DNA of 64,000 nt from Pseudomonadota bacterium (GTDB taxonomy: Bacteria; Pseudomonadota; Alphaproteobacteria; Rhodobacterales; Rhodobacteraceae). The notes under the pieces are model-generated. The model worked only from the letters and a program-made list of their open reading frames with translations. It was not told the DNA's origin and did not search any database. Shown piece after piece: positions 12,627 to 22,644 of the stretch. Made by a program: the position numbers and the translations under genes. Each line of letters opens with the position of its first letter. Position 1 is the first letter of the stretch. The stretch lies in NCBI GenBank assembly GCA_018240425.1, contig JAFEFU010000019.1:106824-170823 (forward strand), given 5' to 3'.

Positions 12627-13619
12627 ATGAATGGTCGGAAGGCCCGAATTCTCGAAGGGATCACCCGCGAGCAGCTTGGAATCGAGGTTGCGCCCTGGTT
12701 CAGCCCGCTCGTGCCAAAGCGGGAAAACTACCGGGTTTCGGTGATCGATGTCTTCGATCGCGAGACGCTTCTGAAGCGCGCGCAGGCGGACCAGCTTATT
12801 CCGCCCGAGAGTCACGCCCTGCTCGAAGAGGTTGACTATGTCGGCAGCGCAACCGAGATTGCCGCGCTTGTGCCGGGACACCTGCACGGGACCTTCGACT
12901 ATATCGTCAGCTCGCACAATTTCGAACATCTGCCGAACCCGATCAAGTTCCTGCAGGGATGCGAAAAGCTTCTGAAGCCGGGCGGGCTGCTGACCATGGC
13001 CGTGCCGGACATGAGAAGCTGTTTCGACTTTTTCCGGCCCCATACGGTTGTTGGCGAATGGCTGGAAGCCTTTGCCGAGGATCGGCAGCGACCGAGCCGG
13101 CGGCAGGTTTTCGAGACTGCGGCCTACCATGCGCGGGTCGCCAAGGGCGAGCAATTGCTGACCAGATTCTCGGTCGGTCAAAGGCCGGAAAGCGTCGTGG
13201 TGATCGGGGACCCATCAACGGTGGCGTCGGTCTGGGACGAGGATTGGACCGGCGACTATCGCGACGCGCATTGCACGGTCATGTGTCCGGCGTCGCTGCA
13301 ACTGCTGCTGCTGGAATGCCGACTGCTCGGGCTGACAGGTTTCGAGGTCGAGTCCGTCTCGAAGCCTCGGGGGGTCGAGTTCTATGTGCGCCTGCGCCGG
13401 GCCAGCGCCCGCCCGCCGTCCGCCGAAGAGGGGAACGTTCGGCGGACCCAGTTGTTGCGGCGCATCATCGCCGAGCGCGGGCAGAAGATGCCCAGATCGG
13501 TGGCCGCCGGCAAGGGCGCGCTGCGCGCCTTGGGTCGCAGCTTCGTGTTCAAACCGTTGATCGACAATTTCCGCGCCTGGAACCGGCGTCGGCGGAACCG
13601 GCGCGGGCTGTCGCGCTAA
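12627..13619 (+). CDS. Class I SAM-dependent methyltransferase, glycan type
   Basis: The 330-residue protein has a degenerate class I methyltransferase core: IEVAPWFSPLVPKRENYRVSVIDVFDRE at residues 21-48 replaces the usual glycine-rich loop, then FDYIVSSHNFEHLPNPIKFL (post-II region) and LLKPGGLLTMAVPD. Such proteins are common in polysaccharide and O-antigen loci. The ATG at 12627 is preferred to the TTG just before; AGAAAGG precedes. It stands alone, with a lower GC content than its neighbours and a strongly basic C-terminus (RAWNRRRRNRRG). Transfer from a surface-polysaccharide locus is likely. Confidence 0.78.
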   Translation: MNGRKARILEGITREQLGIEVAPWFSPLVPKRENYRVSVIDVFDRETLLKRAQADQLIPPESHALLEEVDYVGSATEIAALVPGHLHGTFDYIVSSHNFEHLPNPIKFLQGCEKLLKPGGLLTMAVPDMRSCFDFFRPHTVVGEWLEAFAEDRQRPSRRQVFETAAYHARVAKGEQLLTRFSVGQRPESVVVIGDPSTVASVWDEDWTGDYRDAHCTVMCPASLQLLLLECRLLGLTGFEVESVSKPRGVEFYVRLRRASARPPSAEEGNVRRTQLLRRIIAERGQKMPRSVAAGKGALRALGRSFVFKPLIDNFRAWNRRRRNRRGLSR

Positions 13620-13639
13620 AGCCGGCAGCCGCGCGCGAT

Positions 13640-13659
13640 GCGCCGGGGTGAACCGGCGC
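13640..13659. terminator. Hairpin between convergent genes
   Basis: A perfect GCGCCGG/CCGGCGC stem with a 6-base loop sits between the convergent ends of the methyltransferase and HD-domain genes. No T-run follows, so it could act as a bidirectional or Rho-aided terminator. Confidence 0.45.
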
Positions 13660-13688
13660 CCGCGTGGGCCGACACAGGCCGTTGGCGG

Positions 13689-14282
13689 CTAGCGGACGAA
13701 AAAACCCCGCGCTCGTTCCCGCACATGAGCCCACAGCCCCGGCGCGCCGCTGGCGATCCTGCGGCCCACCCGTTCCTCGAGCTGGTCGAAGGTGACATCG
13801 TAGTCGGTCCAGGTGCCGCCGCCCGAGGCGATGTTCTGCATGACCGGCTGCACCCGGTCGAGCGCCTTGGCGAAGCGGGCGTCGGGGCTCTCGGCCGCCT
13901 CGAACTCCTCCCAGAGGGTGCGCAGCGGCCGGCCGATGTCGGCGGGCAGGAGGCCGAAGATGCGGTCGGCGGCGCGGGCCTCGGCTTCGGCCACTTCGGC
14001 GGAGCCGTGCACCGTGCCGTTCGCGGAATGGATCGGCACGTCGCCCACGTCGATTTCGACCAAGTCGTGCAGGATCAGCATGCGGATCACCCGGTCGATG
14101 CTGACGCCCGGCCCGGCATGGTCGGCCAGCGCCAGGGCGTAAAGCGTCAGGTGCCAGGAATGTTCGCCGGAATTTTCGCGCCGCGATCCGTCCGTCAGCG
14201 GGCTGGCGCGCAGGATCTGCTTCAGCCGGTCGGCCTCGGTCAGGAAGGCGAACTGCGCATCCAACCTGTCCCGTGCGCCCAT
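13689..14282 (-). CDS. HD-domain phosphohydrolase (YfbR-like)
   Basis: This 197-residue HD-superfamily protein has the metal-binding set at H41 (ENSGEHSWH), H72-D73 (LHDLVEIDVGD) and probably D142 (KALDRVQPVMQN). The layout resembles YfbR-type 5'-nucleotidases and other HD proteins acting on nucleotides. Its ATG shares one base with the stop of the upstream 86-aa gene (TGATG). It is the last gene of a hydrolase, small protein, HD set. The substrate is unproven. Confidence 0.88.
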   Translation of the reverse strand: MGARDRLDAQFAFLTEADRLKQILRASPLTDGSRRENSGEHSWHLTLYALALADHAGPGVSIDRVIRMLILHDLVEIDVGDVPIHSANGTVHGSAEVAEAEARAADRIFGLLPADIGRPLRTLWEEFEAAESPDARFAKALDRVQPVMQNIASGGGTWTDYDVTFDQLEERVGRRIASGAPGLWAHVRERARGFFVR

Positions 14283-14542
14283 CAGTGCGCGGACGTGTCG
14301 CGCGGGGCCGCGGGGCCGGTGCCGCCTTCGCGGCGGGCCTTCAGCGTCGCCTCGACGAACTTCTGGCCGCGCAGCGCCGCCAGGCGGATGCGGATCGAGG
14401 TCATGAAGGCCTCTTGCAGGGTGGGCGACGAGGCGCCGACGACGCGGGCCACGTCGTTGTAGAACCGGTCGTTGCCCATCTCGTCCATCGCCTTCAATGT
14501 CTCGACGGCCAATGCGTCACCCAGATCCTCGACCACGCCCAT
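14282..14542 (-). CDS. Conserved-looking small protein, 86 aa, unknown function
   Basis: The 86-residue soluble protein starts MGVVEDLGDALAVETLKAMDEMGNDRFYNDVARVVGASSPTLQEAF and is mostly helical in composition. Its start is 2 bases after the hydrolase stop, and its stop shares a base with the HD-gene start, so it is clearly part of that operon. No named domain is recognised. High GC at third codon positions and the tight overlaps support a real gene. Confidence 0.78.
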   Translation of the reverse strand: MGVVEDLGDALAVETLKAMDEMGNDRFYNDVARVVGASSPTLQEAFMTSIRIRLAALRGQKFVEATLKARREGGTGPAAPRDTSAH

Positions 14543-14544
14543 CT

Positions 14545-15204
14545 CTACCTCGTCGCTTCGCCCAGACGGCGGCGCACATAGGCCTGCACCGTCTCGATCA
14601 TCGGGATCATGTGGTTTTCCTCGTCCTCGAAGAAATGTCCGGCGCCCTCGATCTTTTCATGGGTGATGGTGATGCCCTTCTGGTCGCGCAGCTTGCCCAC
14701 CAGGTTCGCTGTGTCCTTGGGCGGCGCCACCCGGTCGGCGGTGCCGTTGATGATGAGGCCGGACGAGGGGCAGGGGGCGAGGAAGGAGAAGTCGTAGATG
14801 TTGGCGGGCGGCGACACCGAGACGAAGCCGGTGATCTCGGGGCGGCGCATCAGAAGCTGCATCCCGATCCAGGCGCCGAAGGAGAAGCCCGCGACCCAGC
14901 AATGCTTGGAGTTCGGGTTCATCGCCTGAAGATAGTCGAGCGCCGAGGCCGCGTCGGAAAGTTCGCCGATCCCCTGGTCATATTCGCCCTGGCTGCGGCC
15001 GACGCCGCGGAAGTTGAAGCGCAGGACGGTGAAGCCCAGTTCGTAGAAGGCATAGTGCAGCCGGTGCACCACCCGGTTGTTCATCGTGCCGCCGAACTGG
15101 GGATGGGGGTGCAGGACGATGGCGATCGGGGCGTCGGGTGCCTTTTGCGGATGATAGCGGCCTTCGAGGCGTCCATCGGGACCGGGGAAAATGACTTCGG
15201 GCAT
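14545..15204 (-). CDS. Alpha/beta hydrolase
   Basis: The 219-residue protein is a small single-domain alpha/beta hydrolase: LHPHPQFGGTMNN (oxyanion strand), LRFNFRGVGRSQG, nucleophile elbow GFSFGAW (Ser near residue 108), INGTADRVAP (acid loop) and EGAGHFF (catalytic His). These match the YtfL/KT-type alpha/beta hydrolases of Proteobacteria. The start MPEVIFPGPDG (15204) is preferred to an upstream ATG at 15279, which would overlap the iscR promoter. It leads a three-gene operon divergent from iscR. The substrate is unknown. Confidence 0.9.
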   Translation of the reverse strand: MPEVIFPGPDGRLEGRYHPQKAPDAPIAIVLHPHPQFGGTMNNRVVHRLHYAFYELGFTVLRFNFRGVGRSQGEYDQGIGELSDAASALDYLQAMNPNSKHCWVAGFSFGAWIGMQLLMRRPEITGFVSVSPPANIYDFSFLAPCPSSGLIINGTADRVAPPKDTANLVGKLRDQKGITITHEKIEGAGHFFEDEENHMIPMIETVQAYVRRRLGEATR

Positions 15205-15261
15205 GGCCTCTCGTTCGGTCTGACAGGGAAGGCGTCCGATCGTCGCAGGCGCAGGGCCTTT

Positions 15262-15298
15262 CTTGACGATTTTGCTCAAGTTCCCTAGAATGGTTCTA
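15262..15298 (+). promoter_or_regulatory. iscR-suf promoter with two overlapping dyads
   Basis: A near-consensus promoter is visible: -35 TTGACG (15263-15268), 17-base spacer, -10 TAGAAT (15286-15291). Two perfect inverted repeats overlay it: CTTGA-N9-TCAAG at 15262-15280 over the -35 and spacer, and TAGAA-TGG-TTCTA at 15286-15298 over the -10. Either could be the IscR operator; a regulator bound at either would block polymerase. The iscR ATG is about 87 bases downstream. Confidence 0.72.
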
Positions 15299-15384
15299 AA
15301 TGCCGGATGCGCTCCGGTGCGCCGGGTGGAATGGAGTTAAGCGGCCCACCGTCCGGCGTCAATGACATTGGGGACCAAGGCGCG

Positions 15385-15843
15385 ATGAAACTGTCGACAA
15401 AGGGACGCTATGCAATGGTGGCGCTGACCGATCTGGCCACTGCCAGCTCGGATGTGCTGACCTCGCTGGCCGAGATCTCGCGCCGGCAGGACATTTCGCT
15501 GCCCTATCTCGAGCAGCTGTTCGTCAAGCTGCGCCGCTCGGGGCTGGTCGAATCGGCCCGGGGGCCGGGCGGCGGCTACCGGCTGGCCAAGGATCCGGCG
15601 GACATCCGGGTGAGCGAGGTCCTGGGCGCGGTGGACGAGACGGTCAGCGCGCTTCACACCGGCGCGGGCGCCACCGGCGGCGTGTCGGGAAGCAAGGCTC
15701 AGAGCCTGACCAACCGCCTCTGGGAAGGGCTGTCGGCGCAGGTCTATGTCTATCTGCACCAGACCACGCTGGCCGACGTGATCCACAACGGGCTGAAGCC
15801 CTGCCCGGCGGTGCCGGCCCTGTTCACGCTGGTGGACGAATGA
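15385..15843 (+). CDS. iscR: Rrf2-family Fe-S regulator IscR
   Basis: The 152-residue Rrf2 protein has an N-terminal winged helix (MKLSTKGRYAMVALTDLA to GLVESARGPGGGYRLAK) typical of IscR. The three Fe-S cysteines of the E. coli type are absent: the loop at residues 90-105 (HTGAGATGGVSGSKAQ) has none, and the only cysteine is C140 near the C-terminus. A one-cysteine IscR acting as an iron-responsive repressor is known in Rhodobacter. The start MKLSTKGRYA matches the family. The stop overlaps the desulfurase ATG. It most likely represses its own suf operon. Confidence 0.95.
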   Translation: MKLSTKGRYAMVALTDLATASSDVLTSLAEISRRQDISLPYLEQLFVKLRRSGLVESARGPGGGYRLAKDPADIRVSEVLGAVDETVSALHTGAGATGGVSGSKAQSLTNRLWEGLSAQVYVYLHQTTLADVIHNGLKPCPAVPALFTLVDE

Positions 15844-16862
15844 GCGCGCGCGCCTATCTCGACTGGAACGCGACCGCGCCGCTGCGCCCCGAGGCGCGGG
15901 CGGCGATGGCCGCGGCGATGGAGATCGCCGGCAACCCCTCGTCGGTCCATGCCGAGGGGCGGGCGGCGAAGATGGCGCTCGAGCGCGCGCGCGAGGATGT
16001 GGCGGCGGTCGCGGGCTGCAAGGCCGAGGAAGTGGTCTTCACCTCGGGCGCGACCGAGGCGGCGGGGGTGCTGGCGCAGTTCGCCGAGGTGACGGTGGAG
16101 CCGACCGCGCATGATTGCCTGGTGGCCCATGCCAAGGGCGAGGGCGGCCTCCTGGCGATGGGGCTGGCCAACAGCGAGACCGGGGTTCTGGCGGATGTGC
16201 CGGCGCGCGACGGCTTGCCGGCCGGGCTTCTGCTCGACGTGGTGCAGGCGGTGGGCAGGGTGCCCTTCGCCTTCGGCTGGTCGGGGGCGGATTTCGCCAT
16301 CCTGTCGGCGCACAAGCTGGGCGGACCCAAGGGCGCGGGCGCGCTGCTCGTGCGCGGCGGGGCCGACATGGCGACGCTGCGGGCCGGCGGCGGCCAGGAG
16401 AAGGGACGCCGGTCCGGGACAGAAAACCTGATCGGACTCATGGGGTTCGCGGCGGCGGCGAAGGCGGCCGGGCGCGACCTGGAGCGCGGCGAATGGGAGC
16501 GGGTGCGCGAGCTGCGCGACCGGCTCGAGGCGCGGCTTCTCGATGCCGCGCCCGAGAGCCTGATCGCCGGCACGGATCGCGCGCGGCTTCCGAACACGAC
16601 CTGCATCGTCAGCCCCGGCTGGAAGGGCGAGACCCAGGTCATGCAGATGGACCTTGCCGGGTTCGCCGTGTCGGCCGGATCGGCCTGTTCGTCGGGCAAG
16701 GTCCGCGCGAGCCGGGTGCTGCGCGCGATGGGGTTTGACGAGCGGGCGGCGGGATCGGCGATCAGGATATCGCTCGGGACCGGGACGACCGAGGACGAAG
16801 TCATGCGCTTTGCCGATGTCTGGGCGGCGCATCATGCCCGGTTCCGGGCGCGGGCAGCATAA
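15840..16862 (+). CDS. Cysteine desulfurase (IscS/NifS class), first of two
   Basis: The 340-residue PLP enzyme removes sulfur from cysteine for Fe-S assembly. The PLP lysine is K159 (SAHKLGGPKG) and the persulfide cysteine C283 lies in SAGSACSSGK, the class I (NifS/IscS) loop. It is shorter than E. coli IscS (404 aa). The ATG overlaps the iscR stop (ATGA). The same operon also encodes a class II SufS, so two desulfurases are made together. No iscU is present here. Confidence 0.93.
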   Translation: MSARAYLDWNATAPLRPEARAAMAAAMEIAGNPSSVHAEGRAAKMALERAREDVAAVAGCKAEEVVFTSGATEAAGVLAQFAEVTVEPTAHDCLVAHAKGEGGLLAMGLANSETGVLADVPARDGLPAGLLLDVVQAVGRVPFAFGWSGADFAILSAHKLGGPKGAGALLVRGGADMATLRAGGGQEKGRRSGTENLIGLMGFAAAAKAAGRDLERGEWERVRELRDRLEARLLDAAPESLIAGTDRARLPNTTCIVSPGWKGETQVMQMDLAGFAVSAGSACSSGKVRASRVLRAMGFDERAAGSAIRISLGTGTTEDEVMRFADVWAAHHARFRARAA

Positions 16863-16898
16863 GGAACGGGTGGCAAGGATATGGAAAAGGAAGAAGAA

Positions 16899-18428
16899 AT
16901 GGCACTCGATGGCGAAACCTCGGCGGTGGATGTGCGCGAAGGCGTCGATCGCGAGACGGTCGAGACCGTGCAGAACATGGGTGCCTACAAATACGGCTGG
17001 GAAACCGAGATCGAGACCGAATATGCGCCGATGGGCGTTAACGAGGACATCGTGCGGCTGATCAGCGCCAAGAACGGCGAACCGGAGTGGATGACCGACT
17101 GGCGGCTGGCCGCCTTCCGCCGCTGGCAGGGGATGGAAGAGCCGAAATGGGCGATGCTCCATTATCCCGAGATCGACTATCAGGCGCAATATTACTACGC
17201 CAAGCCCAAGAGCATGTCGCAGAAGCCGAAGTCGCTGGACGAGGTGGACCCGAAGCTGCTGGCCACCTACGAAAAGCTTGGCATCCCCTTGAAGGAACAG
17301 ATGATTCTGGCCGGGGTCGACGGGGCCGAGGGTGCCCCCGCCGAAGGGCGCAAGGTGGCGGTCGATGCGGTCTTCGATTCGGTCTCGGTCGGCACCACCT
17401 TCAAGGAGGAACTGGCGAAGGCCGGCGTTATCTTCTGCCCGATCTCCGAGGCGATCCGCGAGCACCCGGAACTGGTCAGGAAATACCTGGGGTCGGTCGT
17501 GCCGCAGTCCGACAATTTCTTTGCGACCCTGAACAGCGCGGTCTTCTCCGACGGTTCGTTCGTCTATGTGCCGCCGGGGGTGCGCTGCCCGATGGAGCTG
17601 TCGACCTATTTCCGCATCAACGCCGAGAACACCGGCCAGTTCGAGCGCACGCTGATCATCGCCGACAAGGGCAGCTATGTGAGCTACCTCGAAGGCTGCA
17701 CCGCGCCCAAGCGCGACATCGCCCAGCTTCACGCGGCGGTGGTCGAGATCGTGATTCTCGACGATGCCGAGGTCAAGTATTCGACCGTGCAGAACTGGTA
17801 TCCGGGCGACGAGCAGGGCCGCGGCGGCATCTACAATTTCGTCACCAAGCGCGCCGACTGCCGGGGCGACCGGGCCAAGGTGATGTGGACGCAGGTCGAG
17901 ACCGGATCGGCGATCACCTGGAAATATCCGTCCTGCATCCTGCGCGGCGAGGCGGCGCAGGGCGAGTTCTATTCGATCGCCATCGCCAACAACTTCCAGC
18001 AGGCCGACACGGGCACCAAGATGATCCATCTTGGCAGGAACACCCGCTCGCGCATTGTTTCTAAAGGGATTTCCGCCGGAAAGGCGCAGAACACCTATCG
18101 CGGGCTGGTGTCGATGCACCCCAAGGCCAAGGACAGCCGGAACTACACCCAATGCGACAGCCTCCTGATCGGCGACAAGTGCGGGGCCCACACGGTTCCC
18201 TACATCGAGGTCAAGAACAACTCGTCCCGTGTCGAGCACGAGGCGACGACATCCAAGGTCGACGACGACCAGCTCTTCTATTGCCGGTCGCGCGGCATGG
18301 ACGAGGAGGAAGCGGTGGCGCTGGTGGTCAACGGCTTCTGCCGCGAGGTCTTGCAGGCGCTGCCGATGGAATTCGCGATGGAGGCGCAGAGTCTCGTCGC
18401 GATTTCGCTGGAGGGCAGCGTCGGCTGA
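16899..18428 (+). CDS. sufB: Fe-S cluster assembly protein SufB
   Basis: SufB is the scaffold subunit of the SufBCD complex. This copy has 509 residues with the family blocks [72 protein letters not shown] and [18 protein letters not shown] [15 protein letters not shown]. The start at 16899 is chosen because AAGGAAGAAGAA in front of it is a good ribosome site. The ATG at 16881 has only 1 base of spacing and would add EKEEE, which looks like that site being read through. The stop overlaps the FkbM gene start (TGATG). Confidence 0.96.
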   Translation: MALDGETSAVDVREGVDRETVETVQNMGAYKYGWETEIETEYAPMGVNEDIVRLISAKNGEPEWMTDWRLAAFRRWQGMEEPKWAMLHYPEIDYQAQYYYAKPKSMSQKPKSLDEVDPKLLATYEKLGIPLKEQMILAGVDGAEGAPAEGRKVAVDAVFDSVSVGTTFKEELAKAGVIFCPISEAIREHPELVRKYLGSVVPQSDNFFATLNSAVFSDGSFVYVPPGVRCPMELSTYFRINAENTGQFERTLIIADKGSYVSYLEGCTAPKRDIAQLHAAVVEIVILDDAEVKYSTVQNWYPGDEQGRGGIYNFVTKRADCRGDRAKVMWTQVETGSAITWKYPSCILRGEAAQGEFYSIAIANNFQQADTGTKMIHLGRNTRSRIVSKGISAGKAQNTYRGLVSMHPKAKDSRNYTQCDSLLIGDKCGAHTVPYIEVKNNSSRVEHEATTSKVDDDQLFYCRSRGMDEEEAVALVVNGFCREVLQALPMEFAMEAQSLVAISLEGSVG

Positions 18429-19387
18429 TGGACCGGGCGGCGGACAGGATCGCGGGCGCCGCGGACGGCGGGCGGATGGCGGCGGCCGGGCCGCTGGCGG
18501 TGCTGTTGGCCGCGCTGCGGCTTGACCGGCGTACCCGCGTCGTCGATGTCGGCGCCAATCCGATGGCCGAAGAGGCGCCCTATGCCGGGCTTCTGCGCGC
18601 CGGTGCCTGCGACGTGGTGGGGTTCGAGCCGCAGCCGGTGGCCTTCGCCGAACTGGCCAAGGTCAAGTCCGAGCGCGAGACCTATTTCCCCTTCGCGGTC
18701 GGCGACGGCAGCCGCAAGGAACTGAGGCTCTACCGCGACCACGGCTTCGCCTCGGTCCTCGACCCCTACCTGCCGGGGACGAAGGTCATGCCGCTTCGTG
18801 GCTGGCACCGGCTGGTCGAGAAGATCCCCTTCGACACCGTGGCGCTGGACGCCTGGCCCGAGGTCGGGCCGTTCGACCTGTTGAAGATCGACATCCAAGG
18901 CGGCGAGTGCGAGGTGTTCCGCGGCGCGCGCGGGGCCCTGAAGGGCGCGGTCGCGGTGATCGTCGAGCTGCGCTATTTCCGCCTCTATGAGGGCGAGCCG
19001 ATGATGGGCGGGGTCGATTGCGAGCTGCGCGGCCAGGGGTTCGAGTTGCACAGGTTCCGCTTCAACAAGGCCCGTGCGCTGGTCAACAGCCAGTCCCACC
19101 GGCTGCGTCATGCCCATTTCCGCGATCAGCTGATCGATGGCGACGCGATCTATGTGCGCGACATCACGCGCCTTGACGAGATGACGGACGCGCAGCTTTC
19201 GCACCTGGCAATCCTCGCCTCGGCGGTGTTCGCCAGCCATTCGCTGGCTCTTGTCTGTCTGGACGAGCTGGCCCGGCGCGGGATCGCGGCGGCGGACCTG
19301 CCGGCCCGTTATGTCGATGCCTTGCCTGCGGAAATGCGGCTGGACGGGGCCGGCGCCGGCCTTGTGGAGGGGGTTCGCACGCCATGA
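18428..19387 (+). CDS. FkbM family methyltransferase inside the suf operon
   Basis: The 319-residue class I methyltransferase has the SAM loop RVVDVGANP (D40-V-G-A-N), GFEPQPVAFAEL, and FkbM-type DLLKIDIQGGECEVFRGA near residue 155. FkbM enzymes O-methylate sugars or polyketides. Its ATG shares one base with the sufB stop, so translation is coupled to SufB. It lies between sufB and sufC, where such a gene is not expected. A 120-base gap follows. The substrate is unknown; glycan or lipid modification is the usual role. The C-terminal 80 residues are helical and not assigned. Confidence 0.88.
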   Translation: MDRAADRIAGAADGGRMAAAGPLAVLLAALRLDRRTRVVDVGANPMAEEAPYAGLLRAGACDVVGFEPQPVAFAELAKVKSERETYFPFAVGDGSRKELRLYRDHGFASVLDPYLPGTKVMPLRGWHRLVEKIPFDTVALDAWPEVGPFDLLKIDIQGGECEVFRGARGALKGAVAVIVELRYFRLYEGEPMMGGVDCELRGQGFELHRFRFNKARALVNSQSHRLRHAHFRDQLIDGDAIYVRDITRLDEMTDAQLSHLAILASAVFASHSLALVCLDELARRGIAAADLPARYVDALPAEMRLDGAGAGLVEGVRTP

Positions 19388-19510
19388 CCCAAGTTCAGCC
19401 ACAATTGACCGCGCCCGCCCGCAAGGAGGCCTCGGTCGCTTCACACTTCCGCCCCGAATCCCCGCCATATCTCCTCTTGCGCGCGAAAATGCTGTGGCGG
19501 GAGTTTGGAC

Positions 19511-20008
19511 GTGGTGGATCAGAAGGCGGCATTCGCGGAACGGCTCAAGCGGATCAGCGCCGGGCAGCAGTTCGAGCATGCCGACGTCGTGGGACACCAG
19601 ACCCAGAAGGCCTACAACCGCAAGTTCGGCGACAAGGCGAAGAAGCCCAGGCGCTCGCTCCTGGATCGGTTCATGGTTCTGGTCGCCTTCCTCTGCGGCG
19701 CCTCGGCGGTGCTTCTCGGGCGGCTGGCCTATTTCCAGATGTCGAAGATCACCGGCCTGCCGCAGGCCTTCTACGACCTTCAGGGCCGGGGAATGGCGCT
19801 CTGCGCGCTGATCCTCGCGATGGTGCTGATCGTGATCTTCCACCTGTCGACCCGGGCGCGGTTGCAGTCGCTGGCGCTTGGCTGCCTGCTCATGCACTTC
19901 GGCGAGGCGGCGGTAGCATCGAGCGAGCCGCAGCTCTATTCGCAGATCTTCCCGCCGGACTATGTCCGGGCGATGGCCACCCAGTCGGCGGTTCAGCCCA
20001 GCAGCTGA
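19511..20008 (+). CDS. Membrane protein of unknown function, 165 aa
   Basis: The N-terminal 55 residues are polar and basic (FAERLKRISAGQQFEHADVVGHQTQKAYNRKFGDKAKKPRR). Three hydrophobic helices follow at about 60-80, 95-115 and 120-140, and then a short tail. A GTG at 19511 is preferred because GGGAG lies 7 bases upstream; a second GTG at 19514 and a TTG at 19505 are alternatives. The gene sits between the FkbM gene and sufC. Similar hypothetical membrane genes occur in suf loci of related bacteria, but no function is known. Confidence 0.72.
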   Translation: MVDQKAAFAERLKRISAGQQFEHADVVGHQTQKAYNRKFGDKAKKPRRSLLDRFMVLVAFLCGASAVLLGRLAYFQMSKITGLPQAFYDLQGRGMALCALILAMVLIVIFHLSTRARLQSLALGCLLMHFGEAAVASSEPQLYSQIFPPDYVRAMATQSAVQPSS

Positions 20009-20087
20009 GCCCTGCTCCAACCGAAACCCCCTGCGGTCCGGGCCTTTGGCCCCTGGGCCGCCGTTGTCATTTGTGAATGAGGAAATG

Positions 20088-20842
<755 letters not shown>

Positions 20843-20843
<1 letters not shown>

Positions 20844-22156
20844 TGGCGGTCCCTGCACGAAAGGATGCAGCGCGGTCCGAGGCGACGGAGGCGCGGATCG
20901 CGGGCCTGAGCCTGCCGAGGGGCGGCTTCACCGCGGCGGCGCGGGCGGCGGCGCTGGCGCGGCTGCGCGAGATGGGGCTGGCCACGAAACGCGACGAATA
21001 CTGGCGCTATACCGATCCGGCCGGGCTGAACGTGACGCCCGCGCCCGAGGCGGCGCTGTTTCCGGCCGGGGACGAGGCGCCGCTGTTCGAGGCCCGCGAC
21101 CGGCTGGTGATCTGCTTTGCCGACGGCCGCTTCGATCCGGCGCGCTCGTCGCCGGACCTGGCGATGGCGGGCGTCGAGATCGCGCGGCTGGCCGAGGCCG
21201 ACCGCGCCGACATCCACTGGGCGCGCGACCTTTACGGCACGCTCGAGGCGCGCGGCCAGTCGCCGGTGGCGCGGCCGCTGGCGGCCTTGAACACGGCGGC
21301 GGCGGCGGACGGGGTGCTGATCCGGGTGACCGGGCGTGCAGCCAAGCCGGTTCATCTGGTTTATGTCCATGAATCAACCACTTCCGACGCGATCCTCCAC
21401 CATGTCGTGCGGATCGAGCCGGGGGCCGACCTGACGCTTCTGGAAACCGGCCCGGCGGCGGCGCGCTTCAACAACGTGATCGAGGTCGATGTGGCGGCCG
21501 GCGGGCGCTTTCATCATGTGCGCGCCCAGGGCCGCGACCGGGCGCGGCGGGCGGCGACCGCGATCTTCGCCCGCGTCGGGGCGGGCGGCCTGTTCAAGAG
21601 CTTCACCCTGACCGCCAACGGCATCCTGACCCGCAACGAATGCGTGATCGAGATCGTCGGCGACGGGGCGGTGGCGCATGTGGCGGGCGCCGCGCTCGGC
21701 GATGGCGCGACCGGCGACTTCCACCATGACGATACGGTGTTCGTGACCCACGACGCGGTGGGTTGCGAAAGCCGGCAGGTGTTCAAGAAGGTTCTGCGCA
21801 ACGGTGCGGTCGGGGTCTTCCAGGGCAAGATCCTGGTCAAGGCCGGGGCGCAGAAGACCGACGGCTACCAGATCAGCCAGTCGCTGCTTCTGGACGAGGA
21901 AAGCCAGTTCCTGGCCAAGCCCGAGCTGGAGATCTATGCCGACGACGTGAAATGCTCGCACGGATCGACCACCGGCGCCATCGACGAGACCGCGCTTTTC
22001 TACCTGCGCTCGCGCGGGGTGCCGCGCGAGGATGCGGTGTCGCTTCTGGTCCTGTCGTTCCTGGCCGACGCCATCGCCGAGGTCGAGGACGAGGGGTTGC
22101 AGGCCGAGATCGTCGCGCGTCTGGAAGGCTGGCTCAGGCGGAGGCGCCGGGGATGA
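20843..22156 (+). CDS. sufD: Fe-S cluster assembly protein SufD
   Basis: The 437-residue SufD subunit has the right-handed beta-helix core and the conserved C-terminal block YADDVKCSHGSTTGAIDETALFYLRSRGV shared with SufB. The N-terminal helical domain (RLREMGLATKRDEYWRYTDPAGL) is typical. It partners SufB and SufC in cluster building and iron entry. The ATG shares a base with the sufC stop, and its own stop overlaps the following membrane gene, so expression is tightly coupled. Confidence 0.96.
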
Positions 22157-22644
22157 GCGTCACCGCCGACATCCTGGCAACCTACCGCGACCCGAGCGGG
22201 CCGGTCGGGCGACTCATGGCCAGCGGCCCGCGCGAGGACCGTTCGCTGGCGATGCTGATGGCGGCGGCGCTTCTCATCTTCGTCGCCCGCGCCCCGGTGC
22301 TGGCGCGGGCCGCCGCCGCGGACCCGTCGGTGCCGCTCCAGGCGCGGCTGGGGATCACCCTCTTCGCGCTTCTCTTCATGGTGCCCTTGCTGGCCTATGC
22401 GCTCGCCGGGCTTCTGCATCTGGGGGCGCGTCTGTTGGGGCGTGGCGGCGAGGGCTGGCGGGCGCGGGTGGCCCTGTTCTGGGCGCTACTCGCCATTGCG
22501 CCGGCGATGCTGGCGCAGGGGCTGCTCGAGGCCTTCGCCGGGGCGGGCGGGCTGGCAAGCGCGACCGGGCTCGCGGTCTTTGCGCTCTTCCTGTGGTTCC
22601 TCGTCCGCGGCCTTGGCGCCGGCTACCCGAGGGTGGCGGCATGA
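22153..22644 (+). CDS. Membrane protein, YIP1-like, 163 aa
   Basis: The protein has four predicted hydrophobic segments (about residues 33-50, 66-90, 106-122, 135-153) after a polar N-terminus MSVTADILATYRDPSGPVGRLM. It resembles small YIP1-type integral membrane proteins but without a decisive motif. The ATG overlaps the sufD stop by 4 bases, and the next membrane gene overlaps its own stop. The pair may act together at the membrane; no link to Fe-S assembly is known. Confidence 0.75.
   Translation: MSVTADILATYRDPSGPVGRLMASGPREDRSLAMLMAAALLIFVARAPVLARAAAADPSVPLQARLGITLFALLFMVPLLAYALAGLLHLGARLLGRGGEGWRARVALFWALLAIAPAMLAQGLLEAFAGAGGLASATGLAVFALFLWFLVRGLGAGYPRVAA

Noticed and set aside
15750..18239. 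829-codon minus-strand frame opposite the desulfurase and sufB
   Set aside because: Antisense shadow; both plus-strand genes have clear motifs.
19388..19510. Internal promoter within the suf operon (TTGACC near 19406)
   Set aside because: No -10-like sequence at 15-19 bases downstream.
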